Source: Actinacidiphila acidipaludis
GTDB lineage: Bacteria > Actinomycetota > Actinomycetes > Streptomycetales > Streptomycetaceae
Length of the DNA: 64,000 nucleotides
NCBI RefSeq assembly: GCF_019890725.1
Contig: NZ_JAINZZ010000018.1
Location: forward strand, 62,001 to 126,000
Direction of reading: 5' to 3'
Below, in pieces: positions 36,600 through 45,625 of this stretch. Numbering within the stretch: position 1 is the first letter of the stretch; the number at the start of each line of letters is the position of its first letter. The position numbers were made by a program, and so were the translations under genes. The notes beneath the pieces are model-generated. The model ran no database searches and was not told the origin of the DNA. It saw nothing but the letters and a program-made list of their open reading frames with translations.

Positions 36600-37468
36600 G
36601 CCAGGGCCCTCCCGAGCGCTCGACGGGACAGTGCCGCAACGGTACGCCGGAGCTGCACGGCGGCGGGCGGCAGTTCGACCCCGGGCTGGTCGGGGATGCA
36701 GGCGGCGGCGACGTACTCGCCGAAGGCGGTGCAGGCCTCGTCGGCGAGGGTGCGCTCGCCGTCCCAGTCGATCAGCCCGGCGACCCACTGCTCGGCCTCG
36801 AGCGGCCGCAGCGGCACCGGCGCGACCGCGCCGACCGAGCAGCGCACCTGCCGCCTGGCGGGGTCGACGACCAGGGCGACGGAGGCCACCGCGCGGCCGG
36901 GGCCGGTGCGTCCGGTGGACTTCAGGAAGGTCTGCGGGGCGTGCAGCAGCGGGATGCGGACGAAGGCGAGGAGTTCACCGGGCCGCATCGGGTCCATGCC
37001 GGTCAGCAGGTGGCTGATGGGCAGTTCGCGGTCGCCGTCCGGCCCGGCCAGGATCACCCCGGCCTCCAGTGCGGCGAGCACCGGCAGGGCGTCGCCGGTG
37101 GGTGCGGCGCTGGCGATGTTGCCGCCGAGGGTGCCGGCGTTGCGGATCTGCGGCGGGCCGGCCGAGCGGGCGGCGGCGGCCAGCGCGGGGATGAGCGCCG
37201 CGAAGTCGGGGCGTCCCATGCGGGCGTGGGTGAGTCCGGCGCCGAGCAGCGCGGCGCCGTCCGCGTACTGCCAGCCGCGGATCTCGCTGATGCGGCCGAG
37301 TCCGACGAGCGCCGCGGGGCGCAGCAGACCGGAGTTGACGGCCGCCATCAGGTCGGTACCACCGGCGACGGGCACGGCACTGGGCATGGCGGCGAGCGCC
37401 GCCACCGCCTCGTCCAGCGAGGACGGCAGCATGACGTTCTCCGCTGCCTGCCGTGCATACGTGCTCAC
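36596..37468 (-). CDS. xdhC: FAD-binding subunit of molybdenum hydroxylase
   Basis: This 290-residue medium subunit resembles CoxM/XdhB FAD domains: VPVAGGTDLMAAVNSGLLRPAALVGLGRI, then PPQIRNAGTLGGNIASAAPTGDALPVLAAL, which holds the conserved FAD-binding NAGTLGGNI motif. The ATG is at 37468 (MSTYARQAAENVMLPSSLDEAV). It starts the three-gene operon FAD - 2Fe-2S - Mo subunit. The 264-base gap 37469-37732 upstream holds the promoter and no gene. Confidence 0.88.
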   Translation of the reverse strand: MSTYARQAAENVMLPSSLDEAVAALAAMPSAVPVAGGTDLMAAVNSGLLRPAALVGLGRISEIRGWQYADGAALLGAGLTHARMGRPDFAALIPALAAAARSAGPPQIRNAGTLGGNIASAAPTGDALPVLAALEAGVILAGPDGDRELPISHLLTGMDPMRPGELLAFVRIPLLHAPQTFLKSTGRTGPGRAVASVALVVDPARRQVRCSVGAVAPVPLRPLEAEQWVAGLIDWDGERTLADEACTAFGEYVAAACIPDQPGVELPPAAVQLRRTVAALSRRALGRALA

Positions 37469-37732
37469 GCAGCTGCCCCTTCCCGGCCTTCCTCGGTCAC
37501 GCGGTAGCCGTACCGTACGTGCTCACAGCCCGGACGTGGCAACTCTGGCACATGTTCCGGGGCGGCCGACGCGAGGGTCCACGAAGTACCGATCCGCCCT
37601 TGCCGGGCTCGATCGTACGACTGCGCCCGCATCGGCCACCATGCCGGATTTGCCGTGCTTACGGGTGCTTGCGGGAGTACGGGAACCACCGTGCCAGCTC
37701 GCCGGGCGGGCCGGGGGAAGTTCCGGGCGGGG

Positions 37733-39358
37733 TCACCTGATCGGGGGCGGTCCGGGCTTGGGCCGGCCGACGACTCCGGGGCGGCGCTGCCACGGCAGCG
37801 GGCCGCCCGGCGGCCGGTACTCCACGCCCAGCGCGTCGAGGCGGGCGTAGTGCGTGCGCATCCTCGACTCGAAGTCCGCCCAGTCGCGTTCGGCGGGCGC
37901 GGGCAGCGCGGACCAGGCGACCTCGGCGAAGGCGGCGAGCCGCGGGAAGGCCATGTAGTCCACGACGCGCACCGAGTCCATCACCTCGGTCCACAGGTTG
38001 GCCTGGGTGCCGATGATCCGCCGGGCCTCGTCCTCGGTGAGGTCGGCGGGCACCGGCTCGAAGCGGTAGACGTCCTCCAGGGTGCGGGCGTGCGCGATCG
38101 GCACGGGCTCGTCCGGGGACTCCGACTGCCGCCAGTCCAGGTAGACGTGGCTCTCCGGGCACATCACGACGTCGTGGCCGGCCTTGGCCGCGGCGATGCC
38201 GCCGGCGAAGCCGCGCCAGGAGGACACCGCCGCGCCGGGCGCGAGGCCGCCCTCCAGGATCTCGTCCCAGCCGATGAGGCGCCGGCCGCGGTCGGCTAGC
38301 CAGCGGTCGAAGTGCCGGATGATCCAGCTCTGCAGCTCGTCCTCGTCCTCCAGGTCGAGTTCCTTGATGCGGGTCTGGGCGGTCGCGGAGTCGCGCCACT
38401 GGTCCTTGGGGCACTCGTCGCCGCCGATGTGCACGAACTCGCCGGGGAACAGCTCCAGCACCTCGGTGAAGACGTCCTCGTAGAAGCGCAGCGTCTCGTC
38501 GGTGGGCGCCAGCACGTTGGGGTTGACACCCCAGCTGGGCAGGACCGGCAGGGCACCGGTGTCGAGCACGTCGGTGTTGCCGAGTTCGGGGTAGGAGGCG
38601 ATCGCGGCCTGCGAGTGGCCGGGGATGTCGATCTCGGGGACCACGGTGATGTGGCGCTCGGCGGCGTAGGCGACGATCTCGCGGATGTCGTCCTGCGTGT
38701 AGTAGCCGCCGTGCGGGCGCTCGTCCCACAGCGTGGACTCGCGCAGCCCGACCTTGGTGCGCTCGCGCCACGCGCCCTTGGCGGTCAGTTCGGGGTGGCG
38801 GCGGATCTCCAGCCGCCAGCCCTGGTCGTCGGTCAGGTGCAGGTGCAGCACGTTCAGCTTGTGCGCGGCCATCAGGTCGAGGTAGCGCAGCACCCCGTCC
38901 TTGGGCATGAAGTGGCGGGCCACGTCGAGCATGAACCCCCGCCAGCCGAACCGGGGGGCGTCGCTGAGGTGCCCGGACGGCACCTGCCACACGCGGTCGC
39001 GCACCGGGGCGCGGCGGAAGGCGTCGGGGCCGAGCATCTGGCGGAAGGTCTGGGCGCCCCAGAAGACCCCCGCGGGGCCCGCGCCGGTGATCCGCACACC
39101 GGAGGCGGGGTCGACGGTGATGCGGTACGCCTCGGGGCCGCCGGGCACGGTCTCGTCCACCGCGAGCCGGACGACGCCGTCGGCGGCGGTCCCGGCGGAC
39201 GCGAACGGCAGCCCGGTGGCGGCGCCCACGACCGCCCGCAGCCAGCGGGCGGCGTTCTCGGCGCCGGGACCCGCCTCCAGCGCCGTCCCGGGTGCCAGCG
39301 TGAACGTCGCGTCGGCGGCGTAGGCCGTGGAGTGACTGGGGGTGGGGATGAGGTCCAT
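37733..39358 (-). CDS. Intracellular beta-N-acetylhexosaminidase, GH20
   Basis: This 541-residue GH20 glycosidase removes terminal GlcNAc from chito-oligosaccharides. The N-terminal GH20b domain begins MDLIPTPSHSTAYAADATFTLAPG, and the barrel holds FGWRGFMLDVARHFM and HLHLTDDQGWRLEI. The catalytic Asp-Glu pair is in FVHIGGDECPKDQWRD near residue 315. No signal peptide is present, so it acts inside the cell on imported oligomers. A DasR site at 39386-39401, 28 bases upstream of the ATG, ties it to the nag genes at 1-4 kb. Confidence 0.93.
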   Translation of the reverse strand: MDLIPTPSHSTAYAADATFTLAPGTALEAGPGAENAARWLRAVVGAATGLPFASAGTAADGVVRLAVDETVPGGPEAYRITVDPASGVRITGAGPAGVFWGAQTFRQMLGPDAFRRAPVRDRVWQVPSGHLSDAPRFGWRGFMLDVARHFMPKDGVLRYLDLMAAHKLNVLHLHLTDDQGWRLEIRRHPELTAKGAWRERTKVGLRESTLWDERPHGGYYTQDDIREIVAYAAERHITVVPEIDIPGHSQAAIASYPELGNTDVLDTGALPVLPSWGVNPNVLAPTDETLRFYEDVFTEVLELFPGEFVHIGGDECPKDQWRDSATAQTRIKELDLEDEDELQSWIIRHFDRWLADRGRRLIGWDEILEGGLAPGAAVSSWRGFAGGIAAAKAGHDVVMCPESHVYLDWRQSESPDEPVPIAHARTLEDVYRFEPVPADLTEDEARRIIGTQANLWTEVMDSVRVVDYMAFPRLAAFAEVAWSALPAPAERDWADFESRMRTHYARLDALGVEYRPPGGPLPWQRRPGVVGRPKPGPPPIR

Positions 39359-39385
39359 GGGGCCATCCTGCCCCGCCGACCGCCT

Positions 39386-39401
39386 AATGGCATAGACCAA
39401 T
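39386..39401. promoter_or_regulatory. DasR-responsive element before the GH20 gene
   Basis: On the minus strand the site reads ATTGGTCTATGCCATT, matching the core TGGTCTAGACCA of the DasR operator at 10 of 12 positions. It is 28-43 bases upstream of the hexosaminidase ATG, at the expected promoter distance. Confidence 0.8.
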
Positions 39402-39459
39402 TCACGAACCGGTTCAGCCCGCTCCTCCCCGGCCGGCCCGGGTGCCCCGCCGGGGTCGT

Positions 39460-40716
39460 TCAGAGCGTCTGACGGCGCCGGGCCTGGAGCCGGCCGGCCA
39501 TCACCAGGGCGGTGGCCCAGCCGCCGACCACCCATGCCAGATGCGCGACGGCCAGACCGGCCCACTGGCCCCGGGTGGCGTCGCCGCGGGCGGCGAGCGC
39601 CATGGTGCCGCCGGACAGGGCCGCGGCCGCGGCCAGGTGCACGCGGACCAGACCGCCGTAGTGCACGATCCGGCGGGCCAGCGCCGCGCCGTACCACCAG
39701 GGCACGGCGGCCAGCGCCAGCAGGACGGCGGCGAGACCGGTGAGGGCGGCGAGCGCGGCGGCCCACAGCGGCCAGGGATGTCCGTGCCAGCCGCGGTCGG
39801 CGACCAGCCCGGTGGTGAGCAGGACCGGCAGGGGCAGCGACGCGGACACGTGCACGGCGCTGATCCGCCACAGCCAGTCGTCGACGGCCATCTCGGTGCG
39901 GGTGGTGGCCTGGATGCCGCGCAGCCGGGCGCGGGCGGTGATCCCGGAGCGCCGGGTGCCGGCCCGCACCACGAAGGCGATGATCACGAACGTCAGGGCG
40001 AGCACCGCGCCGCCGGCTATGAGCTGCCAGGCGCCGCCGGTCTCGATCCGGTAGAGCTGGGTGCCCCAGAACAGGGCCAGGCCGACGCCGCCGATCACCA
40101 TGCCGCCGCGCGGTGCGGTGAGGTGACGGGGATCGGCGCCGAGTTCCAGCGCGCTGCGCACGGCGGTGGCGTGTTCGGCGCGGTGGCGCCGGGGTATCCG
40201 GCCGGTCAGGCCGCGGCTCGCGGACAGCGACCGGGCGAGCGCCACCTGGGCCTCGGACTCGCGGGGCGCGGTGGCCACGGCCCGGCGGGCGGCGGCCACC
40301 GCGTCGGGCAGCCGGCCCAGCCGCCGGTAGACGTCGGAGAGCAGCACCGACGGCTCCCAGCCGTCGGGGTCGGCGCCGTAGGCGCGCAGCGCGACGGTCA
40401 GTGCGGCGTGCGCCTCGTCCAGTGCGAGCAGGACGACGCCGGCCAGCACGAACACGTCCGCGGTCTCGGCGGGCCCGGCGAGCGCCAGGGCCCAGTCGAC
40501 GGCCTCGCGGGCCTGGACCGGGCGCCGCTCCTGCGCGAGCACCCAGGCCCGCAGCAGATAGCCGGCGCTGCCGTTGCGCTCGACGAAGGCGTCGCTGACC
40601 AGCGCGTGCGCCTCGGCGAACCGGCCCTGGCCGACGAGGGCGTGCACCCGCTCCCCGCTGCCTGCGTCGTCCGGCAGCGGGTCGAAGGGATCCAGTGGCG
40701 CGTCGTCGTCGGGCAT
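39460..40716 (-). CDS. TPR-containing membrane protein
   Basis: This 418-residue protein (start MPDDDAPLDPFDPLPDD; the longer frame overlaps the gene before it) has two parts. Residues ~25-170 contain three or four TPR-like helix pairs (VHALVGQGRFAEAHALVSDAF, AREAVDWALALAGPAET, LSDVYRRLGRLPDAVAAARRAV). Residues ~220-418 are about six membrane helices. The function is unknown. It is last in the minus-strand set yqgE - DUF3039 - TPR, 25 bases after the DUF3039 stop. Confidence 0.75.
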   Translation of the reverse strand: MPDDDAPLDPFDPLPDDAGSGERVHALVGQGRFAEAHALVSDAFVERNGSAGYLLRAWVLAQERRPVQAREAVDWALALAGPAETADVFVLAGVVLLALDEAHAALTVALRAYGADPDGWEPSVLLSDVYRRLGRLPDAVAAARRAVATAPRESEAQVALARSLSASRGLTGRIPRRHRAEHATAVRSALELGADPRHLTAPRGGMVIGGVGLALFWGTQLYRIETGGAWQLIAGGAVLALTFVIIAFVVRAGTRRSGITARARLRGIQATTRTEMAVDDWLWRISAVHVSASLPLPVLLTTGLVADRGWHGHPWPLWAAALAALTGLAAVLLALAAVPWWYGAALARRIVHYGGLVRVHLAAAAALSGGTMALAARGDATRGQWAGLAVAHLAWVVGGWATALVMAGRLQARRRQTL

Positions 40717-40741
40717 GCCCTCGGGACCGAACGCGCCGCTG

Positions 40742-41032
40742 TCAGCCGTTGCCGCCCCCGCCGGACGCGTCGCCGCCCCCGCCGACCGGCATGCCGTCGT
40801 AGATCTCCTTGCACATCGGGCAGACCGGGTACTTCTTCGGGTCCCGGCCCGGGACCCAGACCTTCCCGCACAGCGCGACGACGGGCGTGCCTTCCAGCGC
40901 GCTCGCCATGATCTTGTCCTTCTGGACATAGTGCGCGTAGCGCTCGTGGTCGCCGTCACCGTGGGAGAGCTGCGGAGTCGGCTCGACCAGGGTGCCGGTG
41001 CCCGCCCCGCGCTCGGGCTCAAGAGTGCTCAT
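40742..41032 (-). CDS. DUF3039 family small protein
   Basis: This 96-residue protein starts at ATG 41032 (MSTLEPERGAGTGTLVEPTPQ). The family core is HGDGDHERYAHYVQKDKIMASALEGTPVVALCGKVW, followed by a probable metal site using CGK and CPMC in YPVCPMCKEIYDGM. The glycine-rich end GGGGDASGGGGNG is disordered. This actinobacterial family has no known function. It starts 11 bases after the yqgE stop. Confidence 0.85.
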   Translation of the reverse strand: MSTLEPERGAGTGTLVEPTPQLSHGDGDHERYAHYVQKDKIMASALEGTPVVALCGKVWVPGRDPKKYPVCPMCKEIYDGMPVGGGGDASGGGGNG

Positions 41033-41043
41033 GACGCTCAAGC

Positions 41044-41622
41044 CTAATTGAGACTCGGATCGTCCGGATACGTGGCCACCATGGCCAGCTCGTTGCGCTG
41101 CCGCCGCAGCACCGACCGCCACATGCGCTCCGGGTCGGGCATGGAGACGTCCCCGGGTTCGGACTCCACCACGTACCAGGCGCCGTCGAGCAGTTCCTTC
41201 TCCAGCTGGCCCGGGCCCCAGCCCGAGTAACCGGCGAAGATCCGCAGCGAGCCCAGTTCGGCGGCCAGCAGCTCGGGCGGCGCCTCCAGGTCGACCAGGC
41301 CGATCGCCCCGTGCACCCGCCGCCAGCCCAGCAGGCCGGAGCCCTCGTCCTCCCGCGGCTCGCCGGGCACCACGGCCAGCGCCAGCGCCGAGTCCAGCGA
41401 CACCGGGCCGCCCTGGAACACCACCTGGGGGACCCCGGCCAGCCCGGCCCAGGCCTCCAGCACGTCACCCACCCCCACCGGGGTCGGCCGGTTCAGGACC
41501 ACGCCGAGCGTGCCCTCCGCGTCGTGGTCCAGCAGGAGCACCACGGCCCGGTCGAAGTTGGGGTCCGCCAGCTTCGGGGTGGCGACCAGCAGTCGCCCTG
41601 TGAGCGAGGACACCTCGGCCAT
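41044..41622 (-). CDS. YqgE/AlgH family protein
   Basis: This 192-residue UPF0301 protein starts at ATG 41622 (MAEVSSLTGRLLVATPKLADPNFDRAVVLLLDHD), the family signature. It continues GTLGVVLNRPTPVGVGDVLEAWAGL and IFAGYSGWGPGQLEKELLDGAWY, and is full length. The function is unsettled; AlgH has been linked to regulation of alginate in Pseudomonas. It heads the yqgE-DUF3039-TPR set and is divergent from murA. Confidence 0.9.
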   Translation of the reverse strand: MAEVSSLTGRLLVATPKLADPNFDRAVVLLLDHDAEGTLGVVLNRPTPVGVGDVLEAWAGLAGVPQVVFQGGPVSLDSALALAVVPGEPREDEGSGLLGWRRVHGAIGLVDLEAPPELLAAELGSLRIFAGYSGWGPGQLEKELLDGAWYVVESEPGDVSMPDPERMWRSVLRRQRNELAMVATYPDDPSLN

Positions 41623-41799
41623 GGGTACATGATCCCGCATGGACGGGGCACGCGGAGGGGCAACCGCCAGGGCCCGTCAAGCGCATTACCATCTCTTCTT
41701 GGTTCCCGCGCGGCGGCTCTGCGCGGTCTGCTTGTGTGCGCGGCTGCGAGCCGCCCTGCCGTTTTGACCCTTCTGACCCTTCCGACGATCGCGAGTTCC

Positions 41800-43158
41800 A
41801 TGACCGACATCGCCGACGTACTGCTTGTCCATGGTGGGACCCCCCTGGAGGGCGAGATCCGCGTCAGAGGCGCGAAGAACCTCGTCCCGAAGGCCATGGT
41901 CGCCGCGCTGCTCGGCAGCGAACCGAGCCGGCTGCGCAACGTTCCGGACATCAGGGACGTCCGCGTGGTCCGGGGCCTGCTGCAGCTGCACGGCGTCACC
42001 GTCAGCAGTGGTGAGGAGCCGGGCGAACTCGTGCTGGACCCGACGCGGGTGGAGAGCGCGAACGTCGCCGACATCGACGCGCACGCCGGCTCCTCGCGGA
42101 TCCCCATCCTGTTCTGCGGCCCGCTGCTGCACCGCCTCGGCCACGCCTTCATCCCGGGCCTGGGCGGCTGCGACATCGGCGGGCGCCCGATCGACTTCCA
42201 CTTCGACGTGCTGCGCCGTTTCGGCGCCACCATCGACAAGCGGGCCGACGGGCAGTACCTGGAGGCGCCGCGCGGCCTGCGCGGCTGCAAGATCCAGCTC
42301 CCCTACCCGTCGGTGGGCTCCACCGAGCAGGTGCTGCTGACGGCCGTGCTGGCCGAGGGTGTCACCGAACTCACCAACGCGGCCGTCGAGCCGGAGATCG
42401 AGGACCTGATCTGCGTCCTGCAGAAGATGGGCGCGATCATCTCCATGGACACCGACCGGACCATCCGGATCACCGGTGTCGACAAGCTGGGCGGCTACAC
42501 GCACCGGGCCATCCCGGACCGCCTGGAGGCCGCGTCGTGGGCCAGCGCGGCGCTGGCCACCGAGGGCAACATCTACGTGCGCGGCGCCCAGCAGCGCTCG
42601 ATGATGACGTTCCTGAACACCTTCCGGAAGGTCGGCGGCGCCTTCGAGATCGACGACCAGGGCATCCGCTTCTGGCACCCCGGCGGCCCGCTGAACGCCA
42701 TCGCGCTGGAGACCGACGTGCACCCCGGTTTCCAGACCGACTGGCAGCAGCCGCTGGTGGTCGCGCTGACCCAGGCCTCGGGGCTGTCCATCGTCCACGA
42801 GACGGTCTACGAGTCCCGGCTCGGATTCACCTCCGCGCTCAACCAGATGGGCGCGCACATCCAGCTCTACCGCGAGTGCCTGGGCGGCAGCGCCTGCCGT
42901 TTCGGGCAGCGCAATTTCCTCCATTCGGCCGTCGTCTCCGGCCCGACGAAGCTCCAGGGCGCGGATCTGGTCATCCCGGATCTGCGCGGCGGCTTCTCGT
43001 ACCTGATCGCGGCGCTCGCCGCGCAGGGCACCTCGCGGGTGCACGGGATCGACCTGATCAACCGCGGCTACGAGAACTTCATGGACAAGCTCGAGGGCCT
43101 GGGCGCGCACATCGAGCTGCCGCGCAAGGACGCCGAGCCGGCCCCCGCGGTCGCCTGA
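41800..43158 (+). CDS. murA: UDP-N-acetylglucosamine 1-carboxyvinyltransferase
   Basis: This 452-residue enzyme commits UDP-GlcNAc to peptidoglycan by adding enolpyruvyl from PEP. The catalytic loop reads FIPGLGGCDIGGRPIDFHFDVLRRFGA: the cysteine targeted by fosfomycin is present, unlike in mycobacteria, where it is aspartate. Other blocks are VRGAKNLVPKAMVAALLGSEP and TDWQQPLVVALTQASG. ATG 41800 (MTDIADVLLVHGG) was chosen over a much longer frame that runs through the divergent yqgE gene. It ends at a strong terminator shared with hup. Confidence 0.96.
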   Translation: MTDIADVLLVHGGTPLEGEIRVRGAKNLVPKAMVAALLGSEPSRLRNVPDIRDVRVVRGLLQLHGVTVSSGEEPGELVLDPTRVESANVADIDAHAGSSRIPILFCGPLLHRLGHAFIPGLGGCDIGGRPIDFHFDVLRRFGATIDKRADGQYLEAPRGLRGCKIQLPYPSVGSTEQVLLTAVLAEGVTELTNAAVEPEIEDLICVLQKMGAIISMDTDRTIRITGVDKLGGYTHRAIPDRLEAASWASAALATEGNIYVRGAQQRSMMTFLNTFRKVGGAFEIDDQGIRFWHPGGPLNAIALETDVHPGFQTDWQQPLVVALTQASGLSIVHETVYESRLGFTSALNQMGAHIQLYRECLGGSACRFGQRNFLHSAVVSGPTKLQGADLVIPDLRGGFSYLIAALAAQGTSRVHGIDLINRGYENFMDKLEGLGAHIELPRKDAEPAPAVA

Positions 43159-43173
43159 GACACCGGTACGCCG

Positions 43174-43214
43174 AAGGGCGGCTGCCCCTCCTCGCGGGAG
43201 GGGCAGCCGCCCTT
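43174..43214. terminator. Bidirectional terminator between murA and hup
   Basis: A perfect 18-base stem (arms 43174-43191 and 43197-43214) with a five-base loop lies between convergent genes. It should stop both. Confidence 0.9.
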
Positions 43215-43240
43215 CTGCTGTTCTGCGCGCCCAGGGGTGC

Positions 43241-43522
43241 TTAGTTGCCCTTGGCGGCTTCCTTGAGCTTGGAGCCCGCGGAAACCTTCACGCTGTAGCC
43301 GGCGGGGATGTTGATCGGCTCGCCGGTCTGCGGGTTGCGGGCGGTGCGGGCGGCACGGTGGGTGCGCTCGAAGGTCAGGAAGCCGGGGATGGTGACCTTC
43401 TCGTCACCCTTGGCCACGATCTCACCGACGGTCTCAGCGAACGCGGCCAGAACGGCGTCGGCGTCCTTGCGGGTCACCTCGGCGCGGTCGGCCAGCGCGG
43501 CCACCAGCTCACTGCGGTTCAT
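43241..43522 (-). CDS. hupA: HU family nucleoid protein
   Basis: This 93-residue histone-like protein bends and compacts DNA. The sequence MNRSELVAALADRAEVTRKDADAVLAAFAETVGEIVAKG and the DNA-binding arm FLTFERTHRAARTARNPQTGEPINIPAG are typical of HU. There is no lysine-rich C-terminal tail, so it is the vegetative form rather than HupS. ATG 43522 has GGGAG 10 bases upstream. The 270-base gap upstream has a perfect 16-base palindrome at 43607-43622. Confidence 0.95.
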   Translation of the reverse strand: MNRSELVAALADRAEVTRKDADAVLAAFAETVGEIVAKGDEKVTIPGFLTFERTHRAARTARNPQTGEPINIPAGYSVKVSAGSKLKEAAKGN

Positions 43523-43606
43523 ATCTGTACTCCCGTGTTCTTTCTGCCATGGGGGCGCGAGCTCGAAGCTGTTGCTGTGTGCGTCACTGCCCAGGTGTGC
43601 ATCCTG

Positions 43607-43622
43607 CCCCCATATATGGGGG
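43607..43622. promoter_or_regulatory. Perfect 16-bp palindrome in the hup promoter region
   Basis: CCCCCATATATGGGGG is fully symmetrical and lies 85 bases upstream of the hup ATG. I do not recognise the binding factor. Its AT core in a very GC-rich gap makes it stand out. Confidence 0.5.
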
Positions 43623-43792
43623 GAAAGCCAATCGCCCGCCCGCGCGAGTCGCGGAAAAACCGCTGCACGACGCCGTCGATGACGCACTGTCGTCACGCCG
43701 TCGACGCTCCGGAACGCGATTCCGCTTCGGTCCTCCGCGCTGTGACCGCGGCGCGACGAGCCGTCACCGCGGTCAGGGCTGCCGGGTCCCGG

Positions 43793-45238
<1,446 letters not shown>

Positions 45239-45466
45239 GACGACCTTCTTCCGGTTCCTGCCTGAGTGCTGTTCGTGATGTTGATCGTGCCGTTGACCAG
45301 GATCGCGCAGTTGATGCCGATCGATCGTCGCATTTACCGGTGGGTACCGGGAAACCGGGCAGATGACGGAAGACTACTTCCACGATGTGAATCTTCGGCA
45401 ACGGCCTGAAAGATCCTGGAAGTTTGCCGCCGGTGGGAAGAAGGTCCGGGAACGGTTTGTTAGCCT

Positions 45467-45600
45467 GGGTGAGGCACCGGCTCGATCCAAGCCCCCGGGC
45501 CCAACCTTAGGCGCTTCGAGCGCCCACTTGCCGCGAGGCGAGCATGGCGGGTCGGTGTCACAGCTTCGCCAGGAGGCCCCTCCCTCGGGAGGGGCCTCCT
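45467..45600 (+). ncRNA. Candidate small RNA ending at an intrinsic terminator
   Basis: The gap 45239-45625 has no convincing gene. On the plus strand a weak -10 (TAGCCT, 45461-45466) precedes the hairpin GGCGC-TTCGA-GCGCC (45510-45524) and the strong terminator at 45571-45600, giving a possible 100-130 base transcript. An open frame of 83 codons from 45363 has no ribosome site and poor composition. Promoter evidence is weak. Confidence 0.3.
45571..45600. terminator. Terminator downstream of the HelD-like gene
   Basis: AGGAGGCCCCTCCC and GGGAGGGGCCTCCT form a perfect 14-base stem around TC, 26 bases after the minus-strand helicase stop. It also fits as the end of a plus-strand small RNA. Confidence 0.85.
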
Positions 45601-45625
45601 GCGTGTCCGGGTGAGGTCGGTGGGC

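Noticed and set aside
45363-45614. 83-codon plus-strand frame in the malic enzyme/helD gap
   Set aside because: No ribosome site, no family look, and it runs into the terminator stem.
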